Shown: piece by piece, positions 36,010-43,733 of the stretch | How the letters are laid out: each line of letters opens with the position of its first letter | Numbering within the stretch: the first letter of the stretch is position 1 | Origin: an uncultured Flavobacteriaceae bacterium | Lineage (GTDB): Bacteria; Bacteroidota; Bacteroidia; Flavobacteriales; Flavobacteriaceae | Assembly (NCBI GenBank): GCA_905182835.1 | Contig: CAJJDI010000010.1 | Coordinates: 1-64,000 of the forward strand | Reading direction: 5' to 3' | DNA length: 64,000 nt | Made by a program: the position numbers and the translations under genes | Notes under the pieces: generated by a model | What the model saw: only the letters and a program-made list of their open reading frames with translations | What the model was told of the DNA's origin: nothing | Databases searched by the model: none

Positions 36010-36246
36010 ATGGGATTAACAAACAACGATGTTTTTAAAAAACTTAGAGTAGCTCATAAGTTAAGAGATGATGATATTATAAAGATTTTTACACTTGTAG
36101 ATTTTAAGGTGTCTAAGAGTGAATTAAATGCTTTTTTTAGAAATGAGAATCATCCAAAATATATGGAGTGTGGCGATCAAATGTTAAGGAATTTTCTTAA
36201 TGCTTTAATAATTCATCTCAGAGGTCCTTTACCTGCTAAAAAATAA
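36010..36246 (+). CDS. DUF1456 protein, single-repeat form
   Basis: 78 residues. MGLTNNDVFKKLRVAHKLRD, DDIIKIF and KSELNAFFRNENHPKYMECG match one DUF1456 repeat. The E. coli relative YehS has two such repeats in about 150 residues; this protein has one, so it would have to dimerise to mimic it. Function unknown, cytoplasmic. It is 3 nt after sodC and its stop codon directly abuts that of the convergent acyltransferase gene. Confidence 0.85.
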   Translation: MGLTNNDVFKKLRVAHKLRDDDIIKIFTLVDFKVSKSELNAFFRNENHPKYMECGDQMLRNFLNALIIHLRGPLPAKK

Positions 36247-37044
36247 TTACCATTTTCTTTTTTTATCTAATTCGCTAATGTTTTTCAACTCATGTTTTGA
36301 AATAACTTTTGAGAATGAGGGATGTTGCTCTATAGCAAATTCAATTTTTTTTATGATATCTTCCGTAGAATCATTATCGTAATCAATATCTAGAGCTTCT
36401 TTAATTTCCATAGATTGAAGAATGTTTTTTTTCTTTATTCTTAATCCTTTCTTATCAAAAGATCTTCTAAAACCATCTATTACTATAGGGATAACAATTG
36501 GCTTGTATTTTTTAATAATAAAAGCTGTACCTTTTCTAATAGGTTTAAACGGAGTAGTTGTGCCTTGAGGAAAAGTAATAACCCATCCATCATCTAAGGC
36601 TGTGCCTATTTTAGAAATATCACTCATTTTAACTTGTCTCTTAACATCCTCACCTTTACTTCTCCAAGTTCTTTCAATACTTACTGACCCAGCATAAGCT
36701 AATATTTTAGGTAGTAACCCTGATGTCATTGTTTCTTTTGCAGCAATAAAATATAAATTAAGTTTAGGGTGCCATAGATACCCTACATTTTTAATAGAAT
36801 CAACTCTACCCTTTAAACTAGCATTAAAAACATGAAACATAGACACTACATCAGCAAAATAGGTTTGATGATTGGAGATAAATAAAACATTTCTATCGGG
36901 TAAATTTTTAATGATTTCAGATCCTTCAATCTTTAACTCATTAAATCCTCGAAACCTTCTGTGAGATAGAGTACCAAGAATACGGATTAACCATTTCTTT
37001 ACGTATAAAATATGACCAAAAGGATTTCTTTTTAAAAGACCCAC
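36247..37044 (-). CDS. 1-acyl-sn-glycerol-3-phosphate acyltransferase family protein
   Basis: 265 residues, PlsC-like acyltransferase at the inner membrane. The catalytic histidine lies in LFISNHQTYFADVVSMF (H59 to D65, spaced by five residues rather than the canonical four). The phosphate-binding loop is represented by VITFPQGTTTPF, where the usual E of F-P-E-G is Q. These deviations suggest a specialised acyltransferase rather than the main PlsC; I would not name the acceptor. It ends at the stop of the convergent DUF1456 gene and lies 36 nt downstream of the Nudix gene on the same strand. Confidence 0.85.
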   Translation of the reverse strand: MGLLKRNPFGHILYVKKWLIRILGTLSHRRFRGFNELKIEGSEIIKNLPDRNVLFISNHQTYFADVVSMFHVFNASLKGRVDSIKNVGYLWHPKLNLYFIAAKETMTSGLLPKILAYAGSVSIERTWRSKGEDVKRQVKMSDISKIGTALDDGWVITFPQGTTTPFKPIRKGTAFIIKKYKPIVIPIVIDGFRRSFDKKGLRIKKKNILQSMEIKEALDIDYDNDSTEDIIKKIEFAIEQHPSFSKVISKHELKNISELDKKRKW

Positions 37045-37080
37045 TTATATATAAAATTTAAAAAGCTAAGTTAGTAAAAG

Positions 37081-37740
37081 TTAAATGACATTTTTGATTA
37101 AATCTTTAATTTCAGAGAGCATCATTGCAGTAGCTCCCCAAACATTATAACCACCTAATTTAAAAGAAGGAACAAGTCTAGATTCATTATCATACAAATC
37201 GATAAGTTTATCAGGAACTAAAATGGATATTTGATTTATTTCAGAATTAAGCAAGGACTCTAAATCAATAGTAATAACTTCCTTGACTTCTATATCATCT
37301 TTAATAAATAATGGTTGATAATCAATATAAGCCAAAAAGGGATTTACATCAAAATTACTAGGAGGTATAAATAACCGTTCTAGCTCTCGTATCAATGATG
37401 TTTTATCAACCCTTATTCCAATCTCTTCAAATGTTTCTCTAGATGCTGTATCGAACATAGTATTATCACTCACCTCTACCCTGCCACCAGGGAAACCTAC
37501 TTGATTAGAATGAACACCATTATAAGTGTTTCTTAAAATAAGAATAAGCCTCATAGAGTTATTCTCATCAGGGTAAAGTAAAGCTATAACTGCAGCTTTT
37601 TTAGAATTTATTTTGGTTTTTTGATATAATTTAATAAAGTCTTTCCTAAAACTAGGTGCGAGTTTAAGTTGTGATACTTTTGAATTTAAATTAGTTAACT
37701 TTAACTTTGGTATAATCTGCTTAAACTCTGTATAATTCAT
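37081..37740 (-). CDS. Nudix hydrolase, CoA pyrophosphatase type
   Basis: 219 residues from the ATG at 37740. A TTG at 37752 would extend it by four codons to the very start of the divergent gene; I prefer the ATG. The Nudix box is GGRVEVSDNTMFDTASRETF followed by EEIGI, fitting G-x5-E-x7-R-E-x-x-E-E-x-G. The upstream stretch ILRNTYNGVHSNQVGFPGGR matches the L-(T/L)-x-R-S-x-x-x-x-H-x-G-Q-V-x-F-P-G-G pattern of coenzyme A pyrophosphatases (NudL/YeaB). It would hydrolyse CoA or related diphosphates. It forms a pair with the downstream acyltransferase gene, both touching acyl-CoA metabolism. Confidence 0.88.
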   Translation of the reverse strand: MNYTEFKQIIPKLKLTNLNSKVSQLKLAPSFRKDFIKLYQKTKINSKKAAVIALLYPDENNSMRLILILRNTYNGVHSNQVGFPGGRVEVSDNTMFDTASRETFEEIGIRVDKTSLIRELERLFIPPSNFDVNPFLAYIDYQPLFIKDDIEVKEVITIDLESLLNSEINQISILVPDKLIDLYDNESRLVPSFKLGGYNVWGATAMMLSEIKDLIKNVI

Positions 37741-37752
37741 TTTAAATAACAA

Positions 37753-38451
37753 ATGAGATTAATATATATTATAATAACTTTCGCTTTAATATTTTCTTGT
37801 AATGAAAAAGACAAGGTAAATATAAACACTACTTTAAAAAAAAAAAATGCTTACAATTCTAATAAAATTATAAAAGAAATTCCTGAAATTACAGCTGACT
37901 TTATTCTAAATGAAAAAAATTCTATGGATTTTTTCTTAGAGTACGATAAAATTCATAAAGAAAACGTTGTAGAGTTAGATACAGATATGGGGAAAATTGA
38001 GATAACACTATTTAATGAAACTAAATTTCACAGATCAAATTTCTTGTATTTATCAAAAAAAAATTATTTCAAAAGCACTCAGTTTTATAGAGTTATAAAT
38101 GATTTTATTATTCAAGGTGGTAATAGTGACAATAGAAAAATTTCTAAAAAAAGAAAAAAAATTGGAAAGTACCTCCTACCAGTAGATAATAATCATGGGT
38201 TTAAACACTCAAGAGGAATGGTTAGCATGCCAAGCAGTATAATAAAAAACCCTCACAAACTTGCTTCTCCTTATGAGTTTTTTATAGTCCAAAATAAATC
38301 AGGTGCACACTTTTTAGATGGCGATTACACTATTTTTGGTAAAGTAACCAAAGGAATGGATATAGTTGATAGGATTGCAGCAGTGGATACTGATAATATG
38401 GATTGGCCAATAAGTAATATTTTTATTAATAATGTAAAGGTGATTAAATGA
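37753..38451 (+). CDS. Cyclophilin-type peptidyl-prolyl isomerase lipoprotein
   Basis: 232 residues. Signal peptide with lipobox LIFSC (C16), so anchored outside the cytoplasm. The cyclophilin domain (about 75-232) has VVELDTDMGKIEITLFNE, QFYRVINDFIIQGGNSDN (the catalytic R of F-H-R-V) and GAHFLDGDYTIFGKVTKGMD. Speeds proline isomerisation in envelope proteins. It is one of three exported isomerases in the window (others at 61255 and 61794). Its stop overlaps the ATG of the LysR-like gene (ATGA). Confidence 0.92.
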   Translation: MRLIYIIITFALIFSCNEKDKVNINTTLKKKNAYNSNKIIKEIPEITADFILNEKNSMDFFLEYDKIHKENVVELDTDMGKIEITLFNETKFHRSNFLYLSKKNYFKSTQFYRVINDFIIQGGNSDNRKISKKRKKIGKYLLPVDNNHGFKHSRGMVSMPSSIIKNPHKLASPYEFFIVQNKSGAHFLDGDYTIFGKVTKGMDIVDRIAAVDTDNMDWPISNIFINNVKVIK

Positions 38452-38750
38452 CTGTTACTCAACTAAAATATATAATAACATTAGAGAGAACTAGAAACTT
38501 CACTAAAGCAGCTATTATATGTGAGGTATCACAACCTACCTTAAGCATGCAAATTCAAAAATTAGAAGATGAATTAAAAGTTTGTATTTTCGATAGAACT
38601 AAAAAACCTATTGAATTGACGAAGGTTGGTTCTGCAATTATTAATCAGGCAAAAAGAACAATAATAGAATTTAACAAAATTAAAGAGGTGATAATTGATA
38701 AAAAAGAAGTTCTAAAGGGTGGGTTTATTTTTAGAAGTTTTAAAAACTAG
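38448..38750 (+). CDS. Truncated LysR-type protein: DNA-binding domain only
   Basis: 100 residues, against about 300 for a complete LysR/OxyR regulator. Residues 1-65 form a standard LysR winged helix (TQLKYIITLERTRNFTKAAI, SQPTLSMQIQKLEDELKV, FDRTKKPIELTKVG) and about 66-90 the linker helix. The reading frame then ends (KGGFIFRSFKN) where the effector-binding domain should begin. No remainder follows, because the convergent DUF4442 gene occupies the DNA downstream. It may be a decayed gene or a stand-alone DNA-binding protein. The best match in style is OxyR, and trxB lies close by. It overlaps the upstream gene by ATGA and the downstream convergent gene by 4 bp. Confidence 0.8.
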   Translation: MTVTQLKYIITLERTRNFTKAAIICEVSQPTLSMQIQKLEDELKVCIFDRTKKPIELTKVGSAIINQAKRTIIEFNKIKEVIIDKKEVLKGGFIFRSFKN

Positions 38751-39196
38751 GGTCTTACTTTTAATGACCAAGTAAAACTAAACTCAGAAACTTTAATATT
38801 ATCAGAATCAAATCCAGTAGACTTAAGTTCAATTATTCCTTTATTGTTATCTTGATTTAGAGAATTAATTAAGTCTTGTATTTTCTTTCCTTCATTACAT
38901 TGAAAAATTATTTTGCCTGTAGCCTTTTTATAAAAAGAGGATTTATTCTCAACCACTAACATAGAAACATTCTGTCCACTTTGATTAATTTTTTTTATTA
39001 AAAGAGATCCTGTCGTTAATTCTGCAGCCATACCTTGTGCAGCCCAAAAAATTGATTTGTATGGGTTTTTATTAAACCAAGAATGTTTAATTGAAACTAC
39101 TGATTTTGAAGAATCTATAGAATTAAGTCTTACTCCACAAAAGAATGCGGAAGGAAGTTTAAAAAATAGAAAAAAAGTATATTTTAAAGAATTCAT
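38747..39196 (-). CDS. DUF4442 hotdog-fold protein, possible thioesterase
   Basis: 149 residues. The sequence KHSWFNKNPYKSIFWAAQG and MAAELTTGSLL fits the DUF4442 group of the hotdog superfamily, in which an acyl-CoA thioesterase activity is suspected. No experimentally based substrate can be named. It starts 5 nt after trxB on the same strand and is probably co-transcribed. The 3' end overlaps the truncated LysR gene by 4 bp. Confidence 0.8.
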   Translation of the reverse strand: MNSLKYTFFLFFKLPSAFFCGVRLNSIDSSKSVVSIKHSWFNKNPYKSIFWAAQGMAAELTTGSLLIKKINQSGQNVSMLVVENKSSFYKKATGKIIFQCNEGKKIQDLINSLNQDNNKGIIELKSTGFDSDNIKVSEFSFTWSLKVRP

Positions 39197-39201
39197 ATGA
39201 G

Positions 39202-40143
39202 TTATAATGATGCTAAATATCTTTCAGCATCTAATGCAGCCATGCAACCAGTTCCAGCAGCAGTAATTGCTTGTCTATATACATGATCAGCCGCATCACC
39301 AGAAACAAAAACACCTGATATATTTGTTTTACTTGAACCTGGCTCATTAATTATATATCCTGTTTCGTCCATATTTAAATATGGTTTAAAGATGTCTGTA
39401 TTGGGGGTGTGACCAATAGCTACAAAAAATCCAGTAACTGGAATTTTAGTCTCTTTTTCTGACTTATTATTTCTAACTAAAACAGAGTTTACAACTTGAC
39501 CATCACCAATAACCTCTACAGTTTCTGTATTAAAAAGAATATCTATATTTTCTGTTTTTTTTACTCTTTCTTGCATGATTTTTGAAGCTCTGAACTCGTC
39601 TTTTCTTACAAGCATCGTAACTTTATTACATAACTTAGATAAGTAATGAGCCTCTTCACAAGCTGAATCACCTGCTCCAACAATAACTACGTCTTGTTTT
39701 CTATAGAAAAACCCATCACAAACAGCACAAGCTGAAACACCTCCACCTAGTTTTAAATATTTTTGCTCAGATTCTAAGCCTAAGTATTTAGCAGAAGCAC
39801 CAGTAGATATAACAATAGTTTCACATTCAATTTCTTCATTATCGTTAACCCAAACTTTTAAACCATCTTTAAAGTCAACTTTTGTGACCCATCCACTCCT
39901 AACATCTGTTCCAAATCTTTCTGCTTGTTTCTGCAATTGAATCATCATCTCAGGACCAGTAATTCCGTCTGGATAACCAGGGAAATTCTCAACATCATTA
40001 GTAGTCGTTAATTGCCCTCCAGGTTGAATTCCTTGGTATAATACAGGGCTCATATTAGCTCTTGCAGCATAAATAGCTGCTGTATATCCAGCTGGACCAG
40101 AACCTATAATCAAACACTTGATTTTTTGAGAATTAGATTTCAT
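39202..40143 (-). CDS. trxB: Thioredoxin reductase
   Basis: 313 residues, cytoplasmic FAD enzyme that reduces thioredoxin with NADPH. FAD-binding LIIGSGPAGYTAAIYAARAN (11-30), redox-active ACAVCDG (C139, C142), NADPH-binding VIVGAGDSACEEAHYLSKL (about 153-171), and the C-terminal FAD motif VSGDAADHVYRQAITAAGTG. Length and motif order are standard. It is followed on the same strand by the DUF4442 gene, and tRNA-Pro lies 36 bp upstream. Confidence 0.97.
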   Translation of the reverse strand: MKSNSQKIKCLIIGSGPAGYTAAIYAARANMSPVLYQGIQPGGQLTTTNDVENFPGYPDGITGPEMMIQLQKQAERFGTDVRSGWVTKVDFKDGLKVWVNDNEEIECETIVISTGASAKYLGLESEQKYLKLGGGVSACAVCDGFFYRKQDVVIVGAGDSACEEAHYLSKLCNKVTMLVRKDEFRASKIMQERVKKTENIDILFNTETVEVIGDGQVVNSVLVRNNKSEKETKIPVTGFFVAIGHTPNTDIFKPYLNMDETGYIINEPGSSKTNISGVFVSGDAADHVYRQAITAAGTGCMAALDAERYLASL

Positions 40144-40179
40144 AATTATAAATTAAATCTTAATTATACAATAATTTAG

Positions 40180-40254
40180 TCGGGGTGGCAGGATTCGAAC
40201 CTGCGACCTCCGCGTCCCAAACGCGGCGCGATAACCGGGCTACGCTACACCCCG
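40180..40254 (-). tRNA. tRNA-Pro (anticodon TGG)
   Basis: Reverse strand folds as a cloverleaf: acceptor CGGGGTG/CACCCCG with discriminator A, D arm GCG...CGC, anticodon stem CCGCG/CGCGG with loop TTTGGGA (anticodon TGG, plus-strand 40217-40219), T arm GCAGG-TTCGAAT-CCTGC. The 3' CCA is not encoded (the DNA continues CT). GC content is far above the surroundings, as usual for tRNA in AT-rich genomes. Confidence 0.98.
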
Positions 40255-40269
40255 AAAAATTATAGAAGC

Positions 40270-40277
40270 CAAATATA
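40270..40277 (-). promoter_or_regulatory. -7 promoter element of tRNA-Pro
   Basis: Reverse strand TATATTTG matches TAnnTTTG, 15 bp before the mature 5' end of the tRNA. No TTG at -33 spacing. Confidence 0.6.
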
Positions 40278-40332
40278 TAATTTTCTTTTAATAACTCTCT
40301 GATTTTTTTGTAATTTAAAGCAAAAATTCAAT

Positions 40333-41424
40333 GTGAAAAAAATACTATCCCTTATATCAATATTACTTCTTAATCTAAGTCTATACTCAAATGATTTAAA
40401 TATTGAAACTAACTACGAAATAATTGTTCCTGACTTAAATATTCCATGGTCATTTGTCTTCATAACAGAGAATTCAATTCTAATTACAGAAAAAAAAGGA
40501 GAACTTATTCATTTTGAAAATGGAATTAAAAAAACAATTAGTGGTCTACCTGAAATAATTGATTTAGGCCAGGGTGGTTTATTAGATATAGAACTGCATC
40601 CAAAATATAAAGAAAATGGTTGGATATATATAACATACGCGTCTTCAAATGATGAGAGAAGCGGTGCGAATACTTCTCTGATGAGATTTAAAATTAAAAA
40701 TAACACAATAACAAACAAAGAATTACTTTATAGCGCAACTCCGAATAGTAAAAAAGGACAGCACTTTGGAAGTAGGATACTCTTTGACAATAATGATAAT
40801 GTTTATTTCTCAATTGGGGACAGAGGGAATAGAAATGTGAATCCACAAAACATCAAAAGAGATGGAGGTAAAATATATAGATTAGAAGATGATGGCGCAA
40901 TACCAATTGACAATCCATTTGTAATGGATAGGTACTCAAAAAAGGCAATATTTTCATATGGACATAGAAACCCACAAGGGATGGCAATTAATCCTTTAAC
41001 TAATGAACTTTGGATTCATGAACATGGACCAAAGGGTGGAGATGAAATAAATATTATAAATTCAGGTAAAAATTATGGATGGCCTTTAGCTAGCTATGGG
41101 GTAAATTATATAGGGACTAAGTTTACAGATAAAACTAGTTTAAGCGGGACAGAAAACCCTATACATTATTGGGTTCCATCAATAGCTCCAAGCGGGATGA
41201 TTTTTGTAGATAGTGATAAATATCCTAATTGGAAAAATAATCTTTTAATTGGATCGCTAAAATTTGAATATTTACATATGTGTGTAATAAAAGGTAATTC
41301 AATCATTAAGGAGGAAAAATTACTAGAAGGGATAGGTCGAGTAAGGTCGTTAGAAATTAGCCCAAGTGGTTTTATTTACGTTGGTGTCGAAAATCTTGGA
41401 ATTATTAAAATTATACCAAATTAG
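40333..41424 (+). CDS. PQQ-dependent sugar dehydrogenase-like protein
   Basis: 363 residues. The start codon is GTG at 40333; the ATG two bases earlier is out of frame and followed at once by TGA. Signal peptide about 1-20 (ILSLISILLLNLSLYS). Six-bladed propeller of the soluble aldose dehydrogenase (Asd/YliI) family, with GQGGLLDIELHPKYKENGW, GQHFGSRILFDNNDNVYFSI, SYGHRNPQGMAI and HEHGPKGGDEINII. The family oxidises aldose sugars with pyrroloquinoline quinone in the periplasm. PQQ synthesis genes are not in the window, so the cofactor source is unknown. Confidence 0.9.
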   Translation: MKKILSLISILLLNLSLYSNDLNIETNYEIIVPDLNIPWSFVFITENSILITEKKGELIHFENGIKKTISGLPEIIDLGQGGLLDIELHPKYKENGWIYITYASSNDERSGANTSLMRFKIKNNTITNKELLYSATPNSKKGQHFGSRILFDNNDNVYFSIGDRGNRNVNPQNIKRDGGKIYRLEDDGAIPIDNPFVMDRYSKKAIFSYGHRNPQGMAINPLTNELWIHEHGPKGGDEINIINSGKNYGWPLASYGVNYIGTKFTDKTSLSGTENPIHYWVPSIAPSGMIFVDSDKYPNWKNNLLIGSLKFEYLHMCVIKGNSIIKEEKLLEGIGRVRSLEISPSGFIYVGVENLGIIKIIPN

Positions 41425-41427
41425 TTT

Positions 41428-41435
41428 TACCTTTG
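41428..41435 (+). promoter_or_regulatory. Putative -7 promoter element of udk
   Basis: TACCTTTG matches TAnnTTTG, 17 nt before the udk ATG at 41453 and just after the preceding stop. No TTG at -33 spacing. Confidence 0.45.
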
Positions 41436-41452
41436 ACTCAAAATTTTAATAA

Positions 41453-42070
41453 ATGTATTTAATTGGAATAACTGGCGGGACTGGATGTGGGAAATCTACG
41501 ATAGTGAACAATATAATTAAAGAGATTCCTGAAAAGGATATTTGTTATCTTTCTCAAGATTCGTATTATAAAGACAATTCAAGTTTAACTTTCGAACAAA
41601 GAGATAAGTTAAACTATGATATTCCTGATGCATTAGATTTTGAGCTATTTTATAATCACTTAGAGTTATTAAAAAATGGGGTTGAAATAAATAGACCTAA
41701 TTATTCTTTTAGTAACCACTTAAGAAGTAAGGAAACAACCTTAATAAGGCCAAAAAAGATTTTAATTATTGAAGGAATACTTATATTAAGTAATGATAAT
41801 GTGCGAAATATATTAAATCATAAAGTATATATTGATGCAGATAAAAACATTCGAGAAAGTAGAAGAGTACAAAGAGATTTAGTAGAAAGAGGGAGAAAAA
41901 AGGAAAATACTATTAAATTATTTAATGAGTTACTTCATCCAATGCATAAGCTACATATAAGTCCTGTAAAAAAGTATTGTGATGTAATCCTAGATAATAA
42001 TGATATAGATAGTGGGTGTGACAAAACTATTATTAATTTTATAAAAAAAATATTATCTAATGAAGATTAA
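41453..42070 (+). CDS. udk: Uridine kinase
   Basis: 205 residues. Phosphorylates uridine and cytidine with ATP or GTP in pyrimidine salvage. P-loop GITGGTGCGKSTIV (5-18), then CYLSQDSYYKD (substrate aspartate) and NYDIPDALDF, RRVQRDLVERGR. Length is standard. It opens the conserved flavobacterial string udk-ftsB-mutA-mutB and overlaps the FtsB-like gene by 11 bp. Confidence 0.95.
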   Translation: MYLIGITGGTGCGKSTIVNNIIKEIPEKDICYLSQDSYYKDNSSLTFEQRDKLNYDIPDALDFELFYNHLELLKNGVEINRPNYSFSNHLRSKETTLIRPKKILIIEGILILSNDNVRNILNHKVYIDADKNIRESRRVQRDLVERGRKKENTIKLFNELLHPMHKLHISPVKKYCDVILDNNDIDSGCDKTIINFIKKILSNED

Positions 42071-42365
42071 AATTCCATCTTATTTTAAAAATATTTATAT
42101 AATAATTCTTTTATTTTTCATTGTATGGATGGTCTTTTTTGATAGTAATTCAACATTAGTTCATCTGGAACTTAATGAACAAATTGATGAACTAAATAAA
42201 GAGACAGAATATTTTAAAAATGAGATTATAAAAGATAAGATAGAGTTATCTAAAATTCAATCTGACAGTGGATTGGAAAAGTATGCAAGGGAAGAGTTAT
42301 TCATGAAAAAAGAAAATGAAGATATTTTTATTATCGAGTTTGACAGTAGTAATGTAAAAAATTAA
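42060..42365 (+). CDS. FtsB/DivIC-type septum formation protein
   Basis: 101 residues. A single membrane helix (about 10-27, IYIIILLFFIVWMVFF) follows a short cytoplasmic tail. A coiled coil comes next (about 34-65, HLELNEQIDELNKETEYFKN) and the motif SGLEKYAREELFMKKENEDI, which is the DivIC/FtsB signature (YAREE). It acts at the division site with FtsL and FtsQ. Overlaps udk by 11 bp and precedes mutA by 3 nt, the usual order in flavobacteria. Confidence 0.9.
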   Translation: MKIKIPSYFKNIYIIILLFFIVWMVFFDSNSTLVHLELNEQIDELNKETEYFKNEIIKDKIELSKIQSDSGLEKYAREELFMKKENEDIFIIEFDSSNVKN

Positions 42366-42368
42366 ATA

Positions 42369-43733
42369 ATGGCTTATAATTTATTTAAAGAATTTGAATT
42401 AATTTCAGAAAAGGCTTGGAAGCAGCAAATTCAATTTGATTTAGATGGTAAGGATTATAATTCCGAAACAAACTGGACTTCTAGTGAAGGGATTAATGTC
42501 AAACCTTTTTTTACTAGTGAATATAAATCTATAAACAAGTTCTACATACCAGATAATTGGAATATTAGTCAAACTGTTTATTTAAAAGAAGAATCTATTT
42601 CAAATGAGGAAATCAAGAAACTAATCTCTCAAGAAGTATATGATTTAACAATTCATATTCAAAGAGACTGCGTTAATCTTGATTTATTATTTAAGGAAGT
42701 TGATTTAACATACTTAAATCTATACTTTAGAATTGATCATTTTAAGGAGAGTTTATTGAGTACTTTAAATAACTACGCAAAAGAAAACAAAACTAATTTT
42801 CATCTAGACTATGATTTATTAGGAGGTTATTTATCCACAGGTAATTGGAAATTTAGTTACAAAGAAGATATTGAAATATTTAAAGGAGTAATTAATAATC
42901 TATCTCACTTTAAATCAGTAGTGCAATTAAAATCATCAAACTTTCAAGATTCAGGAGCAAATATTATTCAGGAAATTGCATATTCTATGTCTCAGGCCGA
43001 TGAATATGTTAATCTTTTTGGAAAAGAAATTATCAAACAACTTAATTTTCAAATTGCAATAGGCTCAAATTATTTTTTTGAGATAGCAAAAATTCAAACA
43101 TATAGAATTTTATGGAAAACCATAAGTAATTCTTATGGATACCCAATTAATGATGTCCACATTATAGCAACACCAACAATAAGAAACAAAACGATATATG
43201 ATTATAATAATAACATTATTAGATCTACATCTGAGTGCATGGCTGCCATTTTAGGTGGTGCTAATTCTGTTAAAAATTTTAATTATGATTCTATCTATAA
43301 AAATGAAAATGAATTTTCTAAAAGAATATCTAGAAATCAACTACTTATATTAAAACATGAGTGTCATATAGATAAAGTGAAAAATCCTATTTCTGGATCT
43401 TATTATATTAGCTATCTAGTAGATGAGATATCTAAAAAATCTTTTGCGTTATTTAAGGAATTAGATTCTAGTTCTGGTTTCCTAAATCTTTTGAAAAAAG
43501 GAATCCTTCAAAGAAAAATTAAAGAAAGTGCACAAAAAGAACAAGTTAATTTTGATGCTAAAAAAGAAATTTTAGTGGGCTCTAATCTTTATCTAAATAA
43601 GGATGAGAAAATGAATGGCCAATTAGAGATAAACCCCTTCCCTACTAGAAAATCTGAAAAAACATTAATAGAGCCAATAATTAAAAAGAGGTTAGCTATG
43701 TTGATTGAAAAAACAAGACTTAAAAATGAGTAG
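42369..43733 (+). CDS. mutA: Methylmalonyl-CoA mutase small subunit
   Basis: 454 residues. Non-catalytic partner of the B12-dependent mutase that converts methylmalonyl-CoA and succinyl-CoA. It retains the TIM-barrel-like fold of the large subunit but lacks the cobalamin-binding D-x-H-x-x-G domain and key catalytic residues. [17 protein letters not shown] at the start and [15 protein letters not shown] in the late part are typical of the flavobacterial small subunit. It overlaps mutB by 8 bp, so both chains are produced together. Located within the udk-ftsB-mutA-mutB string. Confidence 0.9.
   Translation: MAYNLFKEFELISEKAWKQQIQFDLDGKDYNSETNWTSSEGINVKPFFTSEYKSINKFYIPDNWNISQTVYLKEESISNEEIKKLISQEVYDLTIHIQRDCVNLDLLFKEVDLTYLNLYFRIDHFKESLLSTLNNYAKENKTNFHLDYDLLGGYLSTGNWKFSYKEDIEIFKGVINNLSHFKSVVQLKSSNFQDSGANIIQEIAYSMSQADEYVNLFGKEIIKQLNFQIAIGSNYFFEIAKIQTYRILWKTISNSYGYPINDVHIIATPTIRNKTIYDYNNNIIRSTSECMAAILGGANSVKNFNYDSIYKNENEFSKRISRNQLLILKHECHIDKVKNPISGSYYISYLVDEISKKSFALFKELDSSSGFLNLLKKGILQRKIKESAQKEQVNFDAKKEILVGSNLYLNKDEKMNGQLEINPFPTRKSEKTLIEPIIKKRLAMLIEKTRLKNE

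Noticed and set aside
42831-42839. Perfect DnaA box TTATCCACA
   Set aside because: It lies alone inside mutA, with no box cluster or AT-rich unwinding region and no dnaA nearby; one such site is expected by chance, so no origin is called.
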